Assembly: GCA_012519875.1 (NCBI GenBank)
Contig: JAAYPL010000030.1
Location: forward strand, 1 to 5,092
Source: Clostridiaceae bacterium
GTDB lineage: Bacteria > Bacillota > Clostridia > Saccharofermentanales > UBA5734
DNA length: 5,092 bases
Reading direction: 5' to 3'
Positions 1 through 5,092 of the stretch are shown here, one piece after another. How positions within the stretch are numbered: the stretch's first letter is position 1; each line of letters opens with the position of its first letter. Below the pieces are notes generated by a model that saw only the letters and a list, made by a program, of their open reading frames with translations, had not been told where the DNA came from and ran no database searches. The position numbers and the translations under genes are program-made.

Positions 1-1276
1 CCAGAACTCGATCGGCCATTCGCAAACCAAGGCAAGTGAATCCGTCAAAAACGAATGCGCTGCACAAGATGACAACAAAGCGACAGATCAGACGAGCAAG
101 TTGGATGACCTTCGCCAGTGCATTAAGTTGAAAGGATTCGTATTGGTTCAGGCCGCTGGTCGTTGTCAGCGCCGAAACCCCTTTGACCCGTGTGGACCGG
201 ATGCATTGATTCAGGCTGATGACGTCCAGATGTCCTTGTGATTCACGAGCCAATGCCAGGTCCAGACCGCCGGCCACCGGGGAATCCGGGCCGGTTGTTT
301 TTCGCTGATCACAACCAAGAACCAGATCGACTCTCGGATTCAGAAGGTCGGCATCTATGACCAGAACATCCTCCCACTCTGCCAGCACAGCAGCCAGCTC
401 ACAGCCAAAGTCAGCATTGCCCCAGACACAGATGATGCTTGCAGGCTGTTGTGCCCGGACAATCTCTTTTTTTTCTCTGATGACGCCGGCTGTTTTTACA
501 GTGTCGGCCGCAATATCCGAACAGCTTGAAGTAAGTGAAGCAAGGGCAAAGGCCAATTCGTCTCCATGTGCAAAGCGCCGTTCGACCTCACGATGAAGGC
601 ATCGGCAAATCAAGTGTCGGAATGCGTCCGGAAAATTTTCCAGCAGAGCCGCTGTCGGCTGCGTCCGACAAGAGGATATTGTTTGGCCGGTCATCAAGTG
701 TAACAACACCAGCCCCAAGGCAAAAACATCACTGGCGGGAGACGGTTTGCCGATGGATTGTTCCGGCGCCGCATAGGCCGGTGTCAAGGCATGACCGGTC
801 TGTTTTCTGATTCTCACCTGACCGTCAAGCAATTGAGACGCACCAAAGTCAATCAGGCTGACCGTGTTATCGGAACCGACCAAGATGTGGTCCGGTTTAA
901 TATCCAAGTGAACAAGGGGAAAGTCACCTTGACGATGGAGAAAACCGAGAATTTTTGCCACAGCAAGGATAATCGGCACCAGGATTTCTTGGGTCAGCGT
1001 GCCGCCTGCTTGGTTTGCCATGCAAGTCAGCGAACGGCCTTCCAAATATTCAAAAACGTACGCCGGACTGCCATCCGGGGCGACGATCCGATCAATCAGG
1101 CGTGGCAGGCTCGAATGCCTGATTTCGGCCAGCTTTTCGATTGCGGCAGGATCGGCCACCGTGTCTTCGGATCGAACCACCACCTTGGCCTGGGTTCGTT
1201 GATCAACGGCCAGCCATATTGTTCCGGTCCGATTAAAATACTGATAACAGGAATCACTGTTTTTTTGTGCGGCCAT
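1..1276 (-). CDS. Ser/Thr protein kinase-like domain fused to a degenerate MinD/ParA/CpaE-like ATPase domain (3' end beyond window)
   Basis: Reading the minus strand from the ATG at 1276-1274 gives 425 codons without a stop to the window edge, so the C-terminus is missing. The start is supported by GGGAGAGA at 1280-1287. Residues about 10-250 are a Hanks-type kinase fold: catalytic loop HLDIKPDHILV (123-133, Asp125 and Lys127), DFG 143-145, AAPEQ 169-173, SDVFALGLVLLHLMTG 182-197, and an Arg near 234 matching subdomain XI. Departures from the family: no recognisable GxGxxG loop, VVVR (32-35) where VAIK is expected, His130 for the metal-binding Asn, and no clear alpha-C Glu. After a linker (about 250-278), residues 279-425 resemble MinD/CpaE proteins: a strand into VWGNADFG (284-291), VLVIDADLLNPRVDLVLG (304-321) and a final ADRVL (421-425). 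The P-loop Lys and Thr positions are Cys292 and Glu293. No signal peptide or PASTA repeats are visible. A hydrophobic run at 396-418 is more likely a buried strand and helix than a membrane segment. Kinase fold is confident; the ATPase assignment is good; activity and substrate are unknown. Confidence 0.87.
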   Translation of the reverse strand, partial: MAAQKNSDSCYQYFNRTGTIWLAVDQRTQAKVVVRSEDTVADPAAIEKLAEIRHSSLPRLIDRIVAPDGSPAYVFEYLEGRSLTCMANQAGGTLTQEILVPIILAVAKILGFLHRQGDFPLVHLDIKPDHILVGSDNTVSLIDFGASQLLDGQVRIRKQTGHALTPAYAAPEQSIGKPSPASDVFALGLVLLHLMTGQTISSCRTQPTAALLENFPDAFRHLICRCLHREVERRFAHGDELAFALASLTSSCSDIAADTVKTAGVIREKKEIVRAQQPASIICVWGNADFGCELAAVLAEWEDVLVIDADLLNPRVDLVLGCDQRKTTGPDSPVAGGLDLALARESQGHLDVISLNQCIRSTRVKGVSALTTTSGLNQYESFQLNALAKVIQLARLICRFVVILCSAFVFDGFTCLGLRMADRVL

Positions 1277-1279
1277 TGC

Positions 1280-1287
1280 TCTCTCCC
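1280..1287 (-). promoter_or_regulatory. Ribosome binding site of the kinase-fusion gene
   Basis: The minus strand reads GGGAGAGA followed by GCA and the ATG at 1276. The GGGAG core sits 6 nt before the start, a normal spacing. This site fixes the start of the kinase frame and argues against the overlapping frame that opens at 1311, which has no kinase similarity. Confidence 0.7.
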
Positions 1288-1310
1288 GATTTTATGTGTT
1301 GCTTTAAGCA

Positions 1311-1340
1311 TATAGAAAACGGCACCCCGAAAGGTGCCGT
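1311..1340 (-). terminator. Rho-independent terminator after clpX
   Basis: On the minus strand an 8-bp perfect stem, ACGGCACC (1340-1333) with GGTGCCGT (1326-1319), encloses the 6-nt loop TTTCGG and is followed at once by TTTTCTAT (1318-1311). It lies 33 bp past the clpX stop and about 40 bp before the kinase start, so it should end most clpPX transcripts before the kinase gene. A second small hairpin, GCCAAA/TTTGGC at 1357-1371 with a 3-nt loop, sits between the clpX stop and this terminator but has no T-run after it. Confidence 0.8.
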
Positions 1341-1373
1341 CCGATCGACATTATCTGCCAAAAAATTTGGCGG

Positions 1374-2720
1374 TCAGGCTGTTTTTTCTTCTTTGAGAAT
1401 AATTTTCGGCGGTTGACTTCCCATCACGCTTTCGCGGGTAATGACACACCGGGCAACATCATTTCTCGAAGGAATATCAAACATGATGTCCAACATTATT
1501 TCTTCCAAAATGGCTCGAAGTCCACGGGCACCTGTGTTTTGTTCCATGGCTTTCCGGGCGATCTCGGCAATGGCATCCGGCTCGAAGATCAGTTCAACAC
1601 CGTCCAAATCAAATAATTTCCGGTATTGCTTAAGCAGTGCGTTGCGCGGCTCTTTCATGATGCGAACCAACGCCTCCTCATCGAGAGCCTCGAGGGTCAC
1701 AATGACGGGAATACGGCCAACAAATTCGGGAATCAAGCCAAATTTCAGCAAATCCTGAGGCATGATTTGTGCCAGCAGTTCGCCGACATCCCTTTCTTTT
1801 CGGCTTTCGATCCGTGCGCCAAAACCGATGGACTTCTGACCGATCCGATTCTGAATGATCTTTTCCAGACCGTCAAAGGCGCCCCCGCAGATAAACAGAA
1901 TATTGGTTGTGTCGATCTGGATGAATTCCTGGTGCGGATGTTTCCGTCCACCTTGCGGCGGCACATTGGCGATGGTGCTTTCCAGGATCTTCAAAAGAGC
2001 TTGTTGAACCCCTTCACCACTGACATCCCTGGTTATCGACGGATTGTCGGATTTTCTGGCGATTTTGTCGATCTCGTCGATATAAATGATCCCACGTTGG
2101 GCACGTTCAATGTCATAATCGGCATTTTGAATCAGCTTAAGCAGTATGTTTTCGACGTCTTCGCCGACATAGCCGGCTTCGGTCAGCGCTGTCGCATCGG
2201 CGATGGCAAAGGGAACATCAAGAATCCGGGCCAGAGTCTGAGCCAGCAAGGTTTTGCCACAGCCGGTCGGGCCGACAAGCAAAATGTTGCTTTTGGTCAA
2301 TTCCACGTCGTCAACAAGGTCTTCAGATTGCAATTCGGCCTTCGCGTTGGCATAGACACGCTTGTAGTGATTATAAACCGAGACAGCCAACGTTTTTTTT
2401 GCACGCTCCTGCCCGATGACATACTGGTCAAGGGCCTCCTTGATACGCATCGGGTTCATCAGATCGGCCATGTCCGGCATTGATTCGTCGGACGCAGCCG
2501 GTCTGAAATCCTCGTTCAGAATTTCATCACAAAGAGCAACACATTCATTACAGATGAAAACACCGGGACCGGCGATCAGCCGAACGACCTGGCTTTCTGA
2601 TTTACCGCAAAACGAGCAGCTGATTTGGGTGTATAAATCATTATCGCCCTTAGACCGTTTGCCGCCATTACGACCACCGCTGCGCCCGTTACCCTTATTC
2701 TTGTCGTTATTATCGGGCAT
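1374..2720 (-). CDS. clpX: ATP-dependent Clp protease ATP-binding subunit ClpX
   Basis: ClpX is the hexameric AAA+ unfoldase of the cytosolic ClpXP protease: it recognises tagged or exposed degrons, unfolds them with ATP and threads them into ClpP. The 448-residue product shows the N-terminal C4 zinc domain (Cys35, Cys38, Cys57, Cys60), Walker A GPTGCGKT (150-157), pore loop GYVG (183-186), Walker B IIYIDEID (211-218), the RKH pore loop (259-261), the ClpP-docking IGF tripeptide (298-300), the arginine-finger region PEFVGRIP (331-338) and sensor-2 GAR (397-399). The start is supported by AGGA at 2728-2731, 7 nt upstream, within the last codons of clpP. It begins 2 bp after the clpP stop, so the two are surely cotranscribed. 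Unusual is a basic, Gly/Asn/Lys/Arg-rich extension of about 20 residues before the zinc domain, compared with E. coli ClpX where the first zinc Cys is near residue 15. All catalytic features are intact. Confidence 0.98.
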   Translation of the reverse strand: MPDNNDKNKGNGRSGGRNGGKRSKGDNDLYTQISCSFCGKSESQVVRLIAGPGVFICNECVALCDEILNEDFRPAASDESMPDMADLMNPMRIKEALDQYVIGQERAKKTLAVSVYNHYKRVYANAKAELQSEDLVDDVELTKSNILLVGPTGCGKTLLAQTLARILDVPFAIADATALTEAGYVGEDVENILLKLIQNADYDIERAQRGIIYIDEIDKIARKSDNPSITRDVSGEGVQQALLKILESTIANVPPQGGRKHPHQEFIQIDTTNILFICGGAFDGLEKIIQNRIGQKSIGFGARIESRKERDVGELLAQIMPQDLLKFGLIPEFVGRIPVIVTLEALDEEALVRIMKEPRNALLKQYRKLFDLDGVELIFEPDAIAEIARKAMEQNTGARGLRAILEEIMLDIMFDIPSRNDVARCVITRESVMGSQPPKIILKEEKTA

Positions 2721-2722
2721 GA

Positions 2723-3307
2723 TTAAATCCTTTTCTCCATGATCTGGTCAATAATTCCGTACTCAATGGCCTCCTGAGCCGACATCCAGTTATCTCGCTC
2801 CGTATCCAGCGCGACGCGGTCAAAGGGCTGTCCGGTCCGATCCGCCAAAATCCGGTTGAGGCGGTCTTTCATTTTCTGAATATGATCGGCGGCAATCCGG
2901 ATGTCGGTCGCCTGCCCCTGAACCCCCCCTGACGGTTGGTGAATCATGATCTCGGCATTAGGCAGGGCAAAACGCTTGCCCCGCGTGCCGGCGGCCAGGA
3001 GGAATGCTCCCATACTGGCAGCCATGCCCATGCAGATGGTCTGGACATCAGCCTTAATGTATTGCATGGTGTCATAAATCATCAGGCCGGAAGTCACTTC
3101 CCCGCCCGGGCTGTTAATATAAAATTGTATGTCCTTATCGGGGTCTTCAGCTTCCAGAAAGAGTAGTTGGGCTGTGATCAGACTGGCTGTGACCGCATTG
3201 ACTGCATCGCTCAAAATAATAATCCGCTCCTTAAGCAGACGAGAATAAATATCGTACGACCGTTCGCCGCGGTTGGTCTGTTCAATAACAATTGGTACTA
3301 AGCTCAT
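2723..3307 (-). CDS. clpP: ATP-dependent Clp protease proteolytic subunit ClpP
   Basis: ClpP is the serine peptidase that forms the double-heptamer degradation chamber; it works with ClpX, encoded immediately downstream, and with other Clp ATPases if present. The 194-residue protein has the full family length. The catalytic triad is visible: Ser98 in GMAASMG (94-100), His123 in MIHQPSGG (121-128) and Asp172 in ERDNWMSA (170-177). The oxyanion segment SPGGEVTSG (66-74) and the Tyr/Ser-rich N-terminal segment RSYDIYSRLL, which follows the axial-loop region, are also typical. There is no obvious long propeptide. The ATG at 3307 is preceded by ACTCCTTT on the plus strand (AAAGGAGT on the coding strand, 3314-3321) with 6-nt spacing. 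A strong promoter lies about 55-85 bp upstream. Confidence 0.98.
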   Translation of the reverse strand: MSLVPIVIEQTNRGERSYDIYSRLLKERIIILSDAVNAVTASLITAQLLFLEAEDPDKDIQFYINSPGGEVTSGLMIYDTMQYIKADVQTICMGMAASMGAFLLAAGTRGKRFALPNAEIMIHQPSGGVQGQATDIRIAADHIQKMKDRLNRILADRTGQPFDRVALDTERDNWMSAQEAIEYGIIDQIMEKRI

Positions 3308-3313
3308 ATTTTT

Positions 3314-3321
3314 ACTCCTTT
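3314..3321 (-). promoter_or_regulatory. Strong ribosome binding site of clpP
   Basis: The coding strand reads AAAGGAGT, a near-perfect anti-Shine-Dalgarno match, 6 nt from the clpP ATG. It lies just after the leader hairpin at 3335-3356, which leaves it unpaired. Confidence 0.85.
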
Positions 3322-3334
3322 TTCAGATGTCGAT

Positions 3335-3356
3335 AGGGGACCTTCTACAGTCCCCT
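3335..3356 (-). promoter_or_regulatory. 5'-terminal stem-loop in the clpP mRNA leader
   Basis: On the minus strand AGGGGAC (3356-3350) pairs perfectly with GTCCCCT (3341-3335) around the 8-nt loop TGTAGAAG. No T-run follows, so it is not a terminator. Counting 7-8 nt from the -10 box puts the predicted transcription start at about 3356-3358, so the stem would form the very 5' end of the clpP transcript. A role in mRNA stability is an inference from similar 5' hairpins elsewhere. Confidence 0.55.
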
Positions 3357-3363
3357 GCCGTTC

Positions 3364-3393
3364 ATTATATCTGTATAAATCCAAACCGGTCAA
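3364..3393 (-). promoter_or_regulatory. Sigma-A/sigma-70 type promoter of clpP-clpX
   Basis: On the minus strand a -35 box TTGACC (3393-3388, 5 of 6 to consensus) and a perfect -10 box TATAAT (3369-3364) are separated by 18 bp. A start near 3357 would give a leader of about 50 nt. The -35 overlaps an imperfect dyad GGTC-CTTTT-GACC (3388-3400), a possible operator. No complete tandem CtsR box and no CIRCE element were seen. Confidence 0.8.
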
Positions 3394-3439
3394 AAGGACC
3401 TGGCAACATTATGTGAACGATTTGCAAACAGTGCCTTTT

Positions 3440-4858
3440 CTATTCCGCCGTCTGGCCATCGGATGTCGTTTCCGGATCGGCAGCCGGGGGTGCGGCATCT
3501 TTTGCTTTGGCCTTTTTTGCCCGTGTGGATTTTGCCTTGGCCGGCTTGGCCTCCGGTTTCTCCTCAGGCTGAGCAAGTTTGACCGCGGAAGCAGTTAACA
3601 GTTCGATGGTCTTGCGCGAAATAACGCTTTCTCCGACAAAATCATCTTCGCCGGCGGGAATTCGTTCCCGAAGATCTTCGGCCTTCATGCCGTACATTGT
3701 TGCCATCCGCTCAATTTCCGCTTCGATCTCTTCCGCATCGGCCCGAATATCTTCTTTTTTGCTGATTGTCTCCATGACCAGTTGCGTTCGCACTCGATTT
3801 CCCGCGGTTTCCCGCATATGTTCCTTAAAGGAATCCAATGTTTGCCCCAGATATTCGAGGTATTGCTCCAGCTCAATACCCTGATAGCGCATTTGATTGC
3901 GCTGTTCAGCCACCATACGGTCGACCTCCTGCTCGATCATGACATCGGGAATATCAACCGTGGCATTGGCTACAACGGTTTTGACAACGTTGTCCTCAAA
4001 TTCGGCTTCGGCGCGTTTTTGGGCCGATTCAGCCTGTTTGGCACGCAGGCTTTCCTTGTATTCGGCCAGTGTGTCGAATTCACTGACATCCTTGGCGAAT
4101 TCATCATCAAGCACCGGCAGCTCACGGGTTTTGATCTCATTGATCGTCACTTTGAAAACAACGGCTTTGCCTTTGAGCTCCTCATTGGCATAGTCTTCCG
4201 GGAATGTCACATCGATATCAAAGCTCTCCCCGGCATTATGGCCGATCAGCTGCTCTTCAAAGCCGGGAATGAAAGTATTGGAGCCGATTCTTAGATCATA
4301 AGAGGCACCCTTGCCACCTTCAAAAGGAACTTCATCCAGAAAACCTTCGTAATCAATGTTGGCAGTATCCCCTTCCTGCACAGCCCGGTCTTCAACGGGA
4401 ATCAGACGGGAATTACGTTCTTGGATGCGAAGCAGTTCTTTTTCCACGTCCTCATCGCTAACGGTATATTCCGGCATAATTACTTCAACACCACGATATT
4501 GTCCCAGTTCAACCTCCGGCTTGACCGTGATGGTTACGGTGAATTTCATACCGGTTTCCCGGCTGATTTCCAAAATATCCATTTCCGGGCGAACCACCGG
4601 CTCCAGATCATGCTCCTCTATCGCGGCAGCGTAAGCCGGTGTCGCGGCAAACTCAATCGCGTCATCATAGAGAACGCCTTCCCCGTAATATTTGGTAACA
4701 ATGCTCATCGGTGCTTTCCCCTTGCGAAAACCCGGAACACTGAAACGACTGGCATTTTTGCGGAACGCGCGCTGAAGGGCATCGGAAAAATCTTCTGCCG
4801 GCACATCAATAGTTACGACAACAACATGATTGTCCTTTTTTTCCACGGTTGAAGCCAT
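3440..4858 (-). CDS. tig: Trigger factor, ribosome-associated chaperone and prolyl isomerase
   Basis: Trigger factor binds the ribosome near the exit tunnel, shields nascent chains and can isomerise prolyl bonds. The 472-residue product has the three expected parts: an N-terminal ribosome-binding domain with signature GFRKGKAP (43-50, at the same numbering as in E. coli), an FKBP-like PPIase domain (about 162-245, with EGDTANIDYEGFLD and FIPGFEEQLIGHNAGE), and a helical C-terminal substrate-binding domain (about 250-428). The last 42 residues or so (431-472) form a low-complexity Lys/Ala/Pro-rich then acidic tail that makes the protein about 40 residues longer than the E. coli protein. I place the start at the ATG at 4858, because GGGGAGGA lies 8 nt upstream. 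An in-frame TTG at 4876 would put the Shine-Dalgarno site inside the gene, so it is unlikely to be used. No clear terminator follows before the clpP promoter, so read-through into clpPX is possible. Confidence 0.97.
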   Translation of the reverse strand: MASTVEKKDNHVVVVTIDVPAEDFSDALQRAFRKNASRFSVPGFRKGKAPMSIVTKYYGEGVLYDDAIEFAATPAYAAAIEEHDLEPVVRPEMDILEISRETGMKFTVTITVKPEVELGQYRGVEVIMPEYTVSDEDVEKELLRIQERNSRLIPVEDRAVQEGDTANIDYEGFLDEVPFEGGKGASYDLRIGSNTFIPGFEEQLIGHNAGESFDIDVTFPEDYANEELKGKAVVFKVTINEIKTRELPVLDDEFAKDVSEFDTLAEYKESLRAKQAESAQKRAEAEFEDNVVKTVVANATVDIPDVMIEQEVDRMVAEQRNQMRYQGIELEQYLEYLGQTLDSFKEHMRETAGNRVRTQLVMETISKKEDIRADAEEIEAEIERMATMYGMKAEDLRERIPAGEDDFVGESVISRKTIELLTASAVKLAQPEEKPEAKPAKAKSTRAKKAKAKDAAPPAADPETTSDGQTAE

Positions 4859-4866
4859 CTGGTAAT

Positions 4867-4874
4867 TCCTCCCC
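4867..4874 (-). promoter_or_regulatory. Ribosome binding site fixing the tig start
   Basis: The coding strand reads GGGGAGGA, 8 nt before the ATG at 4858. An upstream in-frame TTG at 4876 overlaps this motif (its G is part of the purine run), which makes 4858 the credible start. Confidence 0.85.
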
Positions 4875-4877
4875 AAA

Positions 4878-4893
4878 AGGCATGAAAATGCCT
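4878..4893 (-). promoter_or_regulatory. Small stem-loop in the tig leader
   Basis: On the coding strand AGGCAT (4893-4888) pairs with ATGCCT (4883-4878) around a TTTC loop and is followed by TTT, then directly by the Shine-Dalgarno run. The stem is only 6 bp and the T-run is short, so it is at best a weak terminator or a leader structure. It lies in the predicted untranslated leader of about 48 nt. Regulatory function is unproven. Confidence 0.4.
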
Positions 4894-4912
4894 GAAATGC
4901 AAACGCTACAAG

Positions 4913-4941
4913 ATTTTAGCATATGAAATTCCGATTGTAAA
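4913..4941 (-). promoter_or_regulatory. Sigma-A/sigma-70 type promoter of tig, extended -10
   Basis: On the minus strand -35 TTTACA (4941-4936) and -10 TAAAAT (4918-4913) are 17 bp apart, with TG one base upstream of the -10 (TGCTAAAAT), an extended -10. Transcription should start near 4906. It lies about 25-30 bp downstream of the apparent end of the insertion sequence. Confidence 0.75.
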
Positions 4942-4962
4942 GAAAAAAGTTAACACTGCGGG

Positions 4963-4996
4963 TTGGGCGCGGAATGCAACATTAAGTGTCGCCCAA
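4963..4996 (-). repeat. Inverted repeat just past the transposase stop, probable IS terminal region
   Basis: TTGGGCG (4963-4969) and CGCCCAA (4990-4996) form a 7-bp perfect stem around a 20-nt loop. It begins 2 nt after the transposase stop codon. The coding-strand loop text ACACTTAATGTTGCATTCCG resembles the subterminal style of IS30-family ends, which suggests that the element's right end lies about 4960-4975. The opposite end is outside the window, so the terminal repeat cannot be matched. It may also act as a weak terminator; a T6 run follows 14 nt after the stem. Confidence 0.45.
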
Positions 4997-4998
4997 TG

Positions 4999-5092
4999 TT
5001 AAGAAACCAACCTGTATACTTCTAACGGTGTTCTGTAATCCAAAATCTTTCGAGGATAAGTATTCAGCCACATCTCTATGCGTTTGATTTCC
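4999..5092 (-). CDS. IS30-family-like transposase, C-terminal end only (5' part beyond window)
   Basis: The minus-strand frame from 5091 gives 30 residues and a TAA at 5001-4999. The peptide contains WLNTYPRKILDYRTPLEVY, which matches the C-terminal end of the DDE/rve integrase domain of IS30-family transposases (pattern N-x-x-PRK-x-L-x-x-x-TP-x-E-V). Catalytic residues would lie upstream, outside the window. Whether the element is intact cannot be told from here. It reads in the same direction as tig and ends about 140 bp before the tig start, with no gene between. Confidence 0.75.
   Translation of the reverse strand, partial: EIKRIEMWLNTYPRKILDYRTPLEVYRLVS

Noticed and set aside
1096..1311. 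Minus-strand 71-codon frame starting at 1311
   Set aside because: It overlaps the kinase gene in another frame, begins next to the terminator T-run and has no family resemblance. The kinase frame from 1276 has clear motifs and its own ribosome binding site.
357..1315. Plus-strand frames of up to 185 codons opposite the kinase gene
   Set aside because: They are antisense to a recognisable kinase domain, have low-complexity or unnatural composition and show no convincing start signals.
1340..1380. Promoter CTGACC-16-GATAAT on the minus strand after the clpX stop
   Set aside because: The boxes are weak, and a transcript from it would run straight into the terminator hairpin at 1319-1340.
1413..2742. 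Plus-strand frames of up to 285 codons opposite clpX
   Set aside because: These are mirror frames of a highly conserved gene, with no known family and no ribosome binding site of note.
3388..3401. CtsR-type heat-shock operator, because GGTCAAA occurs on the plus strand before clpP
   Set aside because: Only one heptad is present. The second tandem heptad at the required spacing reads differently, so it is only a chance half-site or another dyad.
3782..4852. Plus-strand frames of up to 170 codons opposite tig
   Set aside because: They are antisense shadows of trigger factor and carry no recognisable motif.
4859..4876. TTG at 4876 as the tig start
   Set aside because: It would place the strong GGGGAGGA ribosome binding site inside the coding region. 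The ATG at 4858 gives family-matching numbering of GFRKGK at 43-48.
1..5092. CRISPR arrays, tRNA or rRNA genes, long tandem repeats
   Set aside because: No regularly spaced repeats, cloverleaf-like segments or rRNA signatures were seen on either strand.

Overview
The window reads as part of a bacterial chromosome, most likely from a low-to-moderate GC member of the Bacillota (Clostridia-like). This is inferred from the protein sequences of ClpP, ClpX and trigger factor, from strong purine-rich Shine-Dalgarno sites, and from good sigma-A-type promoters. No rRNA or other marker is present, so the placement is an inference. Every gene lies on the minus strand, so transcription runs from right to left.

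From right to left the order is as follows. (1) The 3' end of an IS30-like transposase (4999-5092), with a short inverted repeat just past its stop. (2) A promoter and a leader with a small hairpin, then tig (trigger factor, true start at 4858). (3) An intergenic region with a near-consensus promoter and a hairpin at the predicted mRNA 5' end, then clpP and clpX, separated by 2 bp. (4) A rho-independent terminator. (5) A gene starting at 1276 that stays open to the left edge of the window. It encodes a Ser/Thr protein-kinase-like domain fused to a MinD/ParA/CpaE-like nucleotide-binding fold.

The tig-clpP-clpX block is the conserved protein-quality-control cluster. Trigger factor receives nascent chains at the ribosome exit tunnel. 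ClpX unfolds selected proteins and feeds them into the ClpP chamber. The separate promoter before clpP, and the absence of a convincing terminator after tig, suggest that clpPX can be transcribed both alone and by read-through from tig.

The least ordinary item is the kinase/MinD-like fusion. In the visible 425 residues the kinase catalytic-loop Asp, DFG and APE are present. The glycine-rich loop is not recognisable, the VAIK Lys appears to be Arg, and the catalytic-loop Asn is His. The fused ATPase-like half keeps the IDAD segment but lacks the Walker A Lys/Thr and apparently the Walker B Asp. It may be a signalling or scaffold protein with partly or wholly lost catalysis. The C-terminus and the downstream neighbours lie outside the window.
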